This document shows positions 7,686-13,374 of a DNA stretch of 24,039 nucleotides, piece by piece; positions within the stretch are counted from its first letter, which is position 1; every line of letters starts with the position of its first letter. The stretch is from assembly GCF_001270495.1 (NCBI RefSeq), contig NZ_LGUR01000004.1, forward strand, positions 1-24,039, written 5' to 3'. Origin of the DNA: Streptomyces viridochromogenes. Its GTDB lineage: Bacteria; Actinomycetota; Actinomycetes; Streptomycetales; Streptomycetaceae. Below the pieces are notes generated by a model. That model was not told the origin of the DNA. It saw nothing but the letters and a program-made list of their open reading frames with translations, and did not search any database. The position numbers and the translations under genes are program-made.

Positions 7686-8287
7686 CCGGTATGCACCCGG
7701 AACAGCCCGTCGCCCTCCAGCTCGTGCACCTGCCCGGTGTCGACCTCGTAGTACCAGCCGTGCAGCCGCAGCCGCCCCTCGTCCAGCCGTTGCCGCACCA
7801 CCGGGTAAGTCCGCAGTACGGCCAGCTGGTTGACGACATTGCCCTGGGCCACGTCGGGCAGCGACGGGTCGTCGGAGGCCGTCGTGAGGACCGGCGCCAG
7901 TTCGGGGCGGGCCAGTTGCAGCCAGGCGTCCACGCCGGGCAGCGCGGACAGGTCGTCGCCCGACTTCAGCGCGCCCATCGCCCCGCAGTGTGAGTGACCG
8001 CACACGATGACGTCCTGAACCCCGAGCACCTCCAGTGCGTACTCGATGGTGGCGGCCTCCCCGGACACGCCGGGGCTGCCGTACGGCGGCACGATATTTC
8101 CCGCGTTGCGCAGCTCGAATATCTCTCCGGGCCGCGCTCCGGTAATCAGGGCGGGTATGACCCGTGAGTCCGAGCAGGTAATGAAGAGCGCCTCGGGATA
8201 TTGCCCCTCGGCCAGTTTGCTGTATTCGCCGCTCTCGAAATCGACCCGCCGCTTGAACGTACGGGCACGGTTCAGTAACGCCTTCAA
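7682..8287 (-). CDS. Beta-class carbonic anhydrase
   Basis: A 201-residue zinc enzyme that interconverts CO2 and bicarbonate in the cytoplasm. Zinc ligands of the beta class are visible: Cys38 in C-S-D-S-R (with Asp40 and Arg42) and His98/Cys101 in G-H-S-H-C-G-A. The start is set at a TTG (8285-8287) with GAGGAG six bases upstream, where the family N terminus L-N-R-A-R-T-F-K-R-R-V begins. The frame stays open to an ATG at 8413 (243 residues), but those 42 codons are AT-rich at third positions and include two TTA codons, unlike coding DNA here, so I treat them as leader. With the TTG start, codon 4 is TTA (8276-8278), a possible bldA control point. It overlaps the SulP gene by 4 bases and is divergent from a two-component system. 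Confidence 0.9.
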   Translation of the reverse strand: MKALLNRARTFKRRVDFESGEYSKLAEGQYPEALFITCSDSRVIPALITGARPGEIFELRNAGNIVPPYGSPGVSGEAATIEYALEVLGVQDVIVCGHSHCGAMGALKSGDDLSALPGVDAWLQLARPELAPVLTTASDDPSLPDVAQGNVVNQLAVLRTYPVVRQRLDEGRLRLHGWYYEVDTGQVHELEGDGLFRVHTG

Positions 8288-8479
8288 CTTTGGCTCCTCT
8301 GTGGGAAGTTCGACCAGTTCACAGCACCGTAGGGGAGCCCACGCCAGAGGAAGGTTAAGTAAGGGCCAGAACGCGTCCAGTAATTGGACATTCTTTGTCG
8401 CAATGCCCTGCAAGCGCTTGTTTCTTGTAGCGTGTTGACGTCAGGGCAGAGAATGCAAATTCACGGAGAGACAGGACGC
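8288..8479. promoter_or_regulatory. Divergent control region between carbonic anhydrase and response regulator
   Basis: This region is clearly poorer in G+C than its surroundings and serves both the carbonic anhydrase (minus) and the regulator (plus). It holds a 5-5-5 inverted repeat GTCCA-n5-TGGAC at 8375-8389, which could be an operator. I could not assign -35/-10 pairs with confidence; a TTGACG near 8435-8440 is one plus-strand candidate. Shared position suggests the two-component system may control the anhydrase-transporter pair. Confidence 0.5.
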
Positions 8480-9307
8480 ATGGGCATACGAGTGCTGCTC
8501 ATCGAGGACGACGAGACGATCGCCGAACCGCTCGCCGAGGGCCTGGGGCACTTCGGACTGACGGTGGACCACGTGACCACCGGAGCCGAGGGGCTGAGAC
8601 GGCCGTACGGCGATGTCGTCCTGCTCGACCTCGGGTTGCCGGACATGGACGGCATCGACGTGTGCCGGGGCATCCGTCAGGTCTCGGACGTGCCGGTCAT
8701 CATCCTGAGTGCGCGGGGTGAGGAGGCCGACCGGGTGCTGGGCCTCGAACTGGGCGCGGACGACTATCTGGCGAAGCCGTTCAGCGTACGGGAGTTGGTG
8801 GCACGGGTACGGGCGGTGACCCGGCGGACCCAGCGCACGGAGGCGGTGCCGGAACCGGCGGGCGCGGCGCCGATCCCGCCGTACGAGGCCACGACGCCAC
8901 CCCCTTCGTACGCGGCCACGCCACCCCCTTCGTACGAGGCCACACCCCCCTCGTCGTACGAGGAACCCGCACCCCGGCCCGCGCACGCCGCCGCCCCCGG
9001 CCCCCTCGTCGTCGACCGCCGTACCCGTCAGGTCTGGGTCGGAGAGATCCCCGTCACCCTCACCCCGAAGGAGTTCGAACTGCTGGCGCTGCTCACCGAG
9101 GACCCCGGTGCGGTCTACTCACGGCAGCAGATCCTGGACCGGGTGTGGGACCCGCACTACGAGGGCCCGACCAAGACGCTGGACGTCCATGTGGCCTCAC
9201 TGCGGCGGAAGTTGGGCCACGCCGGGTGGATCCAGACGTTGCGCGGGGTCGGCTTCCGGCTGGCGGTGCAGACCGAGCCCGGCGGGCAGCAGGTGTCATC
9301 GCCGTGA
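8480..9307 (+). CDS. OmpR/PhoB-family response regulator
   Basis: The 275-residue regulator has a receiver domain (about 1-120) with acidic pocket E9/D10/D11, phosphoacceptor Asp50 in L-L-D-L-G-L-P-D and the conserved Lys of Y-L-A-K-P-F, and a C-terminal winged-helix DNA-binding domain (about 175-265, T-P-K-E-F-E-L-L-A-L-L and L-D-V-H-V-A-S-L-R-R-K-L). Between them is an unusually long proline/tyrosine linker with four 8-residue repeats (residues 132-163), making the protein longer than the usual 220-240 residues. The ATG at 8480 is chosen because the receiver strand starts at residue 4; GGAGAG lies at 8465-8470 and AGGA at 8473-8476. Its stop overlaps the kinase GTG (GTGA). Target genes are not visible, but the divergent carbonic anhydrase operon is the nearest candidate. 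Confidence 0.95.
   Translation: MGIRVLLIEDDETIAEPLAEGLGHFGLTVDHVTTGAEGLRRPYGDVVLLDLGLPDMDGIDVCRGIRQVSDVPVIILSARGEEADRVLGLELGADDYLAKPFSVRELVARVRAVTRRTQRTEAVPEPAGAAPIPPYEATTPPPSYAATPPPSYEATPPSSYEEPAPRPAHAAAPGPLVVDRRTRQVWVGEIPVTLTPKEFELLALLTEDPGAVYSRQQILDRVWDPHYEGPTKTLDVHVASLRRKLGHAGWIQTLRGVGFRLAVQTEPGGQQVSSP
8873..8968 (+). repeat. Four 24-bp in-frame repeats in the regulator linker
   Basis: Four 24-bp units (8873-8896, 8897-8920, 8921-8944, 8945-8968) encode the 8-residue motifs I-P-P-Y-E-A-T-T, P-P-P-S-Y-A-A-T, P-P-P-S-Y-E-A-T and P-P-S-S-Y-E-E-P. Units 2 and 3 differ by only a few bases. The array sits exactly between receiver and DNA-binding domains. Confidence 0.9.
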
Positions 9308-10788
9308 CCCGCCGGCTGCTGCTGAGCTACCTCTCGCTCGCCGCGCTGGTGCTGCTCTGCCTGGAGGTCCCGCTGGGCTTCGTCTACTCGCGCAGCGAGC
9401 GGGAGCGGGTGGTGAACGCGGCGAAGGACGAGGCCGAATCGGTCTCGGCGTACGCCTCGCTGTCCCTCAGTACGGGCCGTGCCGAGCGGGACCTGCCGCG
9501 CCGGGTGGCGCACTGTGCCGAGCGCATCGGCGGGAAGGTGGTCGTCGTGGACGCCTCGGGCACCCTGCTCGCCGCCTCGCATCCGCTGGCCGCCATCATG
9601 TCGGCAGACCTGGCCTCCCGCCCCGGCATCGCGGCCGCCCTGCGGGGCACCTCCACGGTGGACGTCCGTACGTCGACCATCGGCGGCGTCGAGTACCTGT
9701 CGGTCGCCGGCCCGGTCCAGCGGGACGGGCGGCTCCAGGGTGCCGTATGGCTGACGCTGCCGACGCAGACGGTGCACGAACGCGTCCATCATGTCTGGCT
9801 GCTGCTGGCCGTCGGCGGGCTCGGGGTTCTCACGGCGGTCGCCCTGGTCGGGTTCGCCATCGCCTACTGGGCCGGCCGGCCGATCCGTGAACTGGAGCAC
9901 GCCACCCATGAGTTGGCGGAGGGCGGCCGGGCGACGCCCGTGACGATGACGAAGGGACCGCCCGAGGTCCGCCGGCTGGCCGCCGCGTTCAACCGCACGG
10001 CCGCCCGGCTCGCCCATCTCCTCGACGCCCAGCGTGCGTTCGCGGGAGAGGCATCCCACCAGCTGAAGACGCCGCTCGCGGCGTTGCGGCTGAGGCTGGA
10101 GAACCTGGAGCCGAACGTCTCCGACCGCGGCCTGGGCAGCCTCACCGCCGCCGTGACCGAGACGGACCGGCTCGCGCGGATGGTCGAGGGGCTGTTGGCG
10201 ATGGCCCGGCTGGAGGAGGACTCCGCGACGCCCGCGCCCGTCGACGTGGGCGCGATCTGCGCGGAACGGCACCGCACCTGGCTGCCGCTCTTCGCGCAGC
10301 GGCGGGTCTCCCTGGTGCTGTTCGCGGGGAGCGTGGGGCCGGTTCTCGCGGTGCCGGGCGGAGTCGAGCAGATCGTGGACAACCTGCTGTCCAACGCCCT
10401 GCGCGCCTCCCCGCCCGACAGCACCGTGACCATCGAACTACGGCTCCACGTACCGGCGCGCCGCGCCCTGCGCGACGCGCGCCCCGCCTGGGTCGACCTG
10501 CACATCGCCGACGAGGGCCCGGGCATGACCGCGGACCAGCGCGCCCGGGCCTTCGACCGCTTCTGGCGCGCGCCGGGTGCCCCCAAGGGCGGTACGGGGC
10601 TGGGCCTGTCGCTGGTCCAGCGCCTCGCGCACGCGAGCGGCGGCGAGGCGAGCCTGCACGCCTCGGCGGCGGGCGGCCTGGACGTGGTGATCCGGCTGCC
10701 GTCGGCGGAGCCGCCCCGCGAGGTGCACGGTCCGGGCGCCGACCGGCCGGCACAGCGAAAGCGAGTGGTGCCGGTGTTGCGTGTGTGA
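9304..10788 (+). CDS. Two-component sensor histidine kinase
   Basis: The 494-residue kinase is membrane bound. A first membrane segment lies at about residues 4-28, an extracytoplasmic sensor at about 29-162, a second membrane segment at about 163-190, then a HAMP linker. The HisKA motif has His252 in S-H-Q-L-K-T-P; the ATP-binding domain shows the N box V-D-N-L-L-S-N-A-L, the G1 box D-E-G-P-G-M and the G2 box G-G-T-G-L-G-L-S-L. The start is a GTG at 9304 that overlaps the regulator stop (GTGA), and the membrane helix follows at once, so earlier in-frame ATGs are excluded. It phosphorylates the regulator encoded just upstream. The signal it senses is not evident from the sensor domain. Confidence 0.95.
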   Translation: MTRRLLLSYLSLAALVLLCLEVPLGFVYSRSERERVVNAAKDEAESVSAYASLSLSTGRAERDLPRRVAHCAERIGGKVVVVDASGTLLAASHPLAAIMSADLASRPGIAAALRGTSTVDVRTSTIGGVEYLSVAGPVQRDGRLQGAVWLTLPTQTVHERVHHVWLLLAVGGLGVLTAVALVGFAIAYWAGRPIRELEHATHELAEGGRATPVTMTKGPPEVRRLAAAFNRTAARLAHLLDAQRAFAGEASHQLKTPLAALRLRLENLEPNVSDRGLGSLTAAVTETDRLARMVEGLLAMARLEEDSATPAPVDVGAICAERHRTWLPLFAQRRVSLVLFAGSVGPVLAVPGGVEQIVDNLLSNALRASPPDSTVTIELRLHVPARRALRDARPAWVDLHIADEGPGMTADQRARAFDRFWRAPGAPKGGTGLGLSLVQRLAHASGGEASLHASAAGGLDVVIRLPSAEPPREVHGPGADRPAQRKRVVPVLRV

Positions 10789-11068
10789 GTGCCGAGTGGT
10801 CAGCTTCAGATAGGCCCATGGGCACGTGCCCACGTGGGCGCATGGTCACGTGGGCGCATGGTCACAGGGGCGCATGGTCACAGGGGTACTCACCGCACAT
10901 ATGTACGCGGGCACATGGGCACCCACAGGCAGCTCTCAGGTGCGCCGTCCAGCAGTCACCAACTGGCCACGGTGCGTCCACCCGGCTCCCCTAGGTTCCA
11001 TGCCGCCCCCCACGCACGACCCCGTCGTCGACCGGCGACGGGGCGGTACGGCACCTCTTGGAGTGAGA
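10789..11068. other. Intergenic region between kinase and PhoX-like gene
   Basis: About 280 bases without a credible gene. It holds the 16-bp tandem array at 10820-10883 and, closer to the next gene, ordinary GC-rich sequence. Apparent reading frames across the repeats give Gly/His/Trp-rich low-complexity peptides and are not believed. Promoter elements for the PhoX-like gene could not be assigned with confidence. Confidence 0.5.
10820..10883. repeat. 16-bp tandem repeat array with nested CACGTG palindromes
   Basis: Three 16-bp units (10836-10851, 10852-10867, 10868-10883) share GGGCGCATGGTCAC followed by GT or AG; units 2 and 3 are identical. A more diverged unit precedes them (10820-10835, 12 of 16 bases shared). 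At the left end are overlapping palindromes CCCATGGG, GGGCACGTGCCC and GCCCACGTGGGC. It could be a protein-binding array for the downstream gene or a remnant terminator for the kinase; neither is proven. Confidence 0.85.
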
Positions 11069-12226
11069 GTGGAACGTCGTAACCTCCTGCGTGCGGCCGT
11101 CCTCGGCGGCTCGGCCGCCGTTTTCGGCGGAACCCTCTGGCGCGGCGCCGCATACGCGGCCCCCGCCCAGCCCGGCACCGGCCCCTACGGGGCGCTGGGC
11201 TCCCCCGACGCCAACGGCATCAGACTCCCCAGCGGCTTCACCAGCCGCGTCATCGCCCGCTCCGGCCAGACGGTCTCCGGCACGTCGTACACCTGGCACA
11301 ACGCCCCTGACGGCGGCGCCTGTTACGCCGACGGCAGCGGCTGGATCTACGTCTCCAACTCCGAGATCAACCCCTCCGGCGGCGCGAGCGCGGTGAAGTT
11401 CTCGTCGACGGGCGCGATCACGGCCGCGTACCGCATCCTCTCCTCCACCCGGCAGAACTGCGCGGGCGGCAAGACCCCGTGGAACACCTGGCTGTCCTGC
11501 GAGGAGGTGTCGCTCGGCTACGTCTACGAGACCGACCCCTGGGGCACGAACGCGGCGATCCGCCGGGACGCGATGGGCCGCTTCAAGCACGAGGCGGCGG
11601 CCGCCGACCCGGTGCGCAAGGTGATCTACCTGACCGAGGACGAGACGAACGGCCGCTTCTACCGCTTCGTGCCGAACACCTGGGGCAACCTCTCCTCCGG
11701 CACCCTCCAGGTCATGGTCGCCGGCAGTGCCGCGTCGGGCTCCTTCACCTGGGCGAACGTCCCCGACCCGGACGGCTCCCCGACGGCCACCCGCTCCCAG
11801 GTCTCGGGCTCCAAGTCCTTCAACGGCGGCGAGGGCTGCCACTACGCCGACGACACGGTGTGGTTCACGACCAAGGGCGACAACCGGGTCTGGCAGCTCA
11901 ACCTGACCTCCAACACCTACGAGTTGGCCTACGACGACTCCCTCGTCAACGGCACCGCTCCCCTCACCGGCGTCGACAACATCACCGGCGCCTCCTCCGG
12001 CGACCTGTTCGTCGCCGAGGACGGCGGCAACATGGAGATCTGCGTGATCACCCCGGACGACGTCGTCGCCTCCTTCCTGCGCGTCGACGGCCAGTCGGGC
12101 TCGGAGATCACGGGCCCGGCGTTCTCACCGGACGGCTCCCGCCTGTACTTCTCCAGCCAGCGGGGCACCAGCGGGAGTTCGTCGGGCGGGATCACATACG
12201 AGGTGACGGGCCCCTTCCGCGCATAG
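11069..12226 (+). CDS. Tat-exported PhoX-type (DUF839) putative phosphatase
   Basis: The 385-residue protein belongs to the PhoX/DUF839 beta-propeller family, some members of which are calcium-dependent alkaline phosphatases. It starts with a twin-arginine signal (E-R-R-N-L-L-R-A, Arg3-Arg4), a hydrophobic run and an A-Y-A cleavage site near residue 30, so it is exported folded by the Tat pathway. Family segments visible are N-T-W-L-S-C-E-E, F-K-H-E-A-A-A-A-D-P, Y-L-T-E-D-E, F-N-G-G-E-G-C-H-Y-A-D-D and L-F-V-A-E-D-G-G-N; the acidic residues are the kind that bind metal in PhoX. The GTG at 11069 has GGAG at 11060-11063; a GTG at 11063 is the alternative. Phosphatase activity is inferred from family only; many Streptomyces members are uncharacterised. 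No canonical PHO box with 11-bp spacing was found upstream. Confidence 0.85.
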   Translation: MERRNLLRAAVLGGSAAVFGGTLWRGAAYAAPAQPGTGPYGALGSPDANGIRLPSGFTSRVIARSGQTVSGTSYTWHNAPDGGACYADGSGWIYVSNSEINPSGGASAVKFSSTGAITAAYRILSSTRQNCAGGKTPWNTWLSCEEVSLGYVYETDPWGTNAAIRRDAMGRFKHEAAAADPVRKVIYLTEDETNGRFYRFVPNTWGNLSSGTLQVMVAGSAASGSFTWANVPDPDGSPTATRSQVSGSKSFNGGEGCHYADDTVWFTTKGDNRVWQLNLTSNTYELAYDDSLVNGTAPLTGVDNITGASSGDLFVAEDGGNMEICVITPDDVVASFLRVDGQSGSEITGPAFSPDGSRLYFSSQRGTSGSSSGGITYEVTGPFRA

Positions 12227-12276
12227 CGGTCACGAAACAGACACACCTCCTCCACAACTGGCCTCCGGGCATTACG

Positions 12277-12311
12277 GTCATCCCCTCACGCACCACCAGT
12301 GGGGGGATGAC
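12277..12311 (+). promoter_or_regulatory. Hairpin covering the ribosome site of the excalibur gene
   Basis: Arms at 12277-12289 (GTCATCCCCTCAC) and 12299-12311 (GTGGGGGGATGAC) pair over 13 positions with one T-G wobble and a 9-base loop. The right arm contains the G-rich Shine-Dalgarno-like run and ends at the base just before the ATG at 12312. If transcribed, it would hide the ribosome-binding site. It could instead act as terminator of the PhoX-like gene, whose stop is 51 bases upstream. Confidence 0.65.
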
Positions 12312-12773
12312 ATGACCAGCCCGTACACCACGGCACCGATGCCGCAGCCGCCGTTCCGCCCGGCCCCGAAGTGGGCCCGCAAACGGTACGTACTGCCCGC
12401 GCTCGCCCTGGCCTTCTTCCTGGGCATCGGCGCGGGCGGCGCGTCCGGCGAGGGCACGAAGAACACCGCGGCGACACCGAAGGCGGCCTCGCCGCAGCCC
12501 ACGGTCACCGTCACCATGACGGCCCAGGCACCGGAACCGGAACCGGCACCGACGGTGACGGCCACCAAGACGGTCAAGGTCACCAAGACGGTCACCGCCA
12601 CCCCCGCCGCGGACACCGGCACCGGCTCCGCCGACGACTCGTCCAGCGGCGACGTCTACTACGCCAACTGCACCGAGGCCCGCGCGGCCGGCGCGGCCCC
12701 GGTCCACCGAGGCGAGCCCGGCTACGCCTCCCACCTCGACCGGGACAACGACGGGGTGGGCTGCGACAGCTGA
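12312..12773 (+). CDS. Membrane-anchored excalibur calcium-binding domain protein
   Basis: The 153-residue protein has a short proline-rich cytoplasmic head, one membrane segment (about residues 26-44, Y-V-L-P-A-L-A-L-A-F-F-L-G), a Thr/Val/Pro/Lys-rich outer stalk (about 50-110) and a C-terminal excalibur domain (about 116-153). The domain shows Cys120, the calcium-loop pattern D-R-D-N-D-G-V-G-C with Asp143, Asp145 and Asp147, and Cys151, the usual disulfide pair. Excalibur domains are found in extracellular proteins and bind calcium in an EF-hand-like loop; the cellular role is not known. The ATG at 12312 is preceded by a G run that lies inside a hairpin. An overlapping ATG at 12307 is out of frame. 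Confidence 0.85.
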   Translation: MTSPYTTAPMPQPPFRPAPKWARKRYVLPALALAFFLGIGAGGASGEGTKNTAATPKAASPQPTVTVTMTAQAPEPEPAPTVTATKTVKVTKTVTATPAADTGTGSADDSSSGDVYYANCTEARAAGAAPVHRGEPGYASHLDRDNDGVGCDS

Positions 12774-12794
12774 CGCAGACGGCACGCGTAGGAG

Positions 12795-12822
12795 CAGGAG
12801 AGGGCGGCACCCGAACAGGGTG
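12795..12822 (+). repeat. Direct repeat copy A, broken terminator-like element
   Basis: This 28-base stretch matches copy B at 13207-13236 except for two missing bases and small changes in the loop. It has the full left arm AGAGGGCGGCACCC, a short loop and then only GGGTG of the right arm before the sequence diverges, so it cannot form the long hairpin of copy B. The divergence point coincides with the GTG start of the small ORF that follows. Confidence 0.8.
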
Positions 12823-13008
12823 GATGGCTGGCTTCCCGACCTGGGAAGTCAGCCCTTCAAGGACATTGCCGACGACGTGATGCACCGTCCCATCGACCTC
12901 AACGTGCCCGTCATCAGCATGGACGACATCCCGGCACCCGTCCGCCTCAACGCAATCCTCCACGAGCTGCTGAGGCTCCTGCGGAAGGAGGCTGCGGCCA
13001 ACCCTTGA
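12820..13008 (+). CDS. Small hypothetical protein, possible gene remnant
   Basis: A 62-codon frame starting with GTG encodes a peptide with a mixed, protein-like composition: an acidic N-terminal part (F-K-D-I-A-D-D-V-M) and a likely amphipathic C-terminal helix (R-L-N-A-I-L-H-E-L-L-R-L-L-R-K-E). Third codon positions are mostly G or C, as in real genes here. I do not recognise a family. There is no well-placed Shine-Dalgarno; the closest purine run is 15-20 bases upstream. The ORF starts exactly at the break in the direct repeat, so the start may have been created by a rearrangement and the frame may be the tail of a lost gene. Confidence 0.4.
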   Translation: MDGWLPDLGSQPFKDIADDVMHRPIDLNVPVISMDDIPAPVRLNAILHELLRLLRKEAAANP

Positions 13009-13206
13009 CGTAAGGCGGGTCACGCGGGCTCGCTTCCCTCCCGGGGGGCGCGACGGTTCACGCCCTCGGCGGCTGCCACGGCGCGTGACGCACCTGGAGG
13101 GCACAACGAGGGCACCACAGCTTCATGCGGATTCAACGGCAGCCAACGCCAACAAACACCATTTAGCCTGGTCAGCGACGTATCTTGACAGTCTCCGCAG
13201 ACGATT

Positions 13207-13236
13207 CAGGAGAGGGCGGCACCCCCGCACAGGGTG
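13207..13236 (+). repeat. Direct repeat copy B, left part of an intact terminator
   Basis: The 30-base partner of 12795-12822. Start-to-start distance is 412 bases. Unlike copy A it continues into the full right arm of a hairpin. Confidence 0.8.
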
Positions 13237-13247
13237 CCGCCCTCTTT
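13211..13247. terminator. Strong stem-loop terminator
   Basis: A 14-bp perfect stem (AGAGGGCGGCACCC at 13211-13224 with GGGTGCCGCCCTCT at 13232-13245), a 7-base loop and a following TTT. It faces plus-strand transcripts coming from the excalibur/small-ORF side and can also stop read-through from the convergent dikinase gene. Confidence 0.85.
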
Positions 13248-13316
13248 CGTGCACCGGAGTCGCCGCCCATCGGTCTTGAGGGTCGGGGACAGGCGACGAC
13301 TCCGGAGTTTTCGCCG

Positions 13317-13374
13317 GCCCGTAGGGCCTGTCAGCGGCCGTACGGTCTATGGGTGGCCGTAGGACCTACCGGTG
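13317..13374. repeat. Three 19-bp imperfect repeats at the dikinase 3' end
   Basis: The core GGCC(C)GTAGGGCCT recurs with its GTA at 13321, 13340 and 13359, exactly 19 bp apart (variants GTACGGTCT and GTAGGACCT). The last unit overlaps the dikinase stop codon at 13366-13368. Confidence 0.6.

Larger units (their letters stand above)
13009..13365. other. Intergenic region with terminator and short repeats
   Basis: No credible gene. The part 13090-13200 is less GC-rich than the window and has no recognised feature. It is followed by the hairpin at 13211-13245 and by three 19-bp imperfect repeats reaching into the dikinase stop codon. Confidence 0.5.

Noticed and set aside
8288..8413. N-terminal extension of the carbonic anhydrase to the ATG at 8413
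   Set aside because: The 42 extra codons have AT-rich third positions and two TTA codons and lack family similarity, while a Shine-Dalgarno and TTG fit the family start.
10836..10883. PHO box array
   Set aside because: GGTCAC recurs every 16 bp, but PhoP sites use 11-bp units; treated only as an unexplained repeat.
10826..11068. N-terminal extension of the PhoX-like gene through the 16-bp repeats
   Set aside because: The extension is repeat-derived and would bury the Tat signal inside the protein; GTG 11069 has a ribosome site and starts the Tat signal properly.
13085..13279. Short open frame across the terminator region
   Set aside because: It runs through the stem-loop, has no ribosome site and a composition typical of chance frames.
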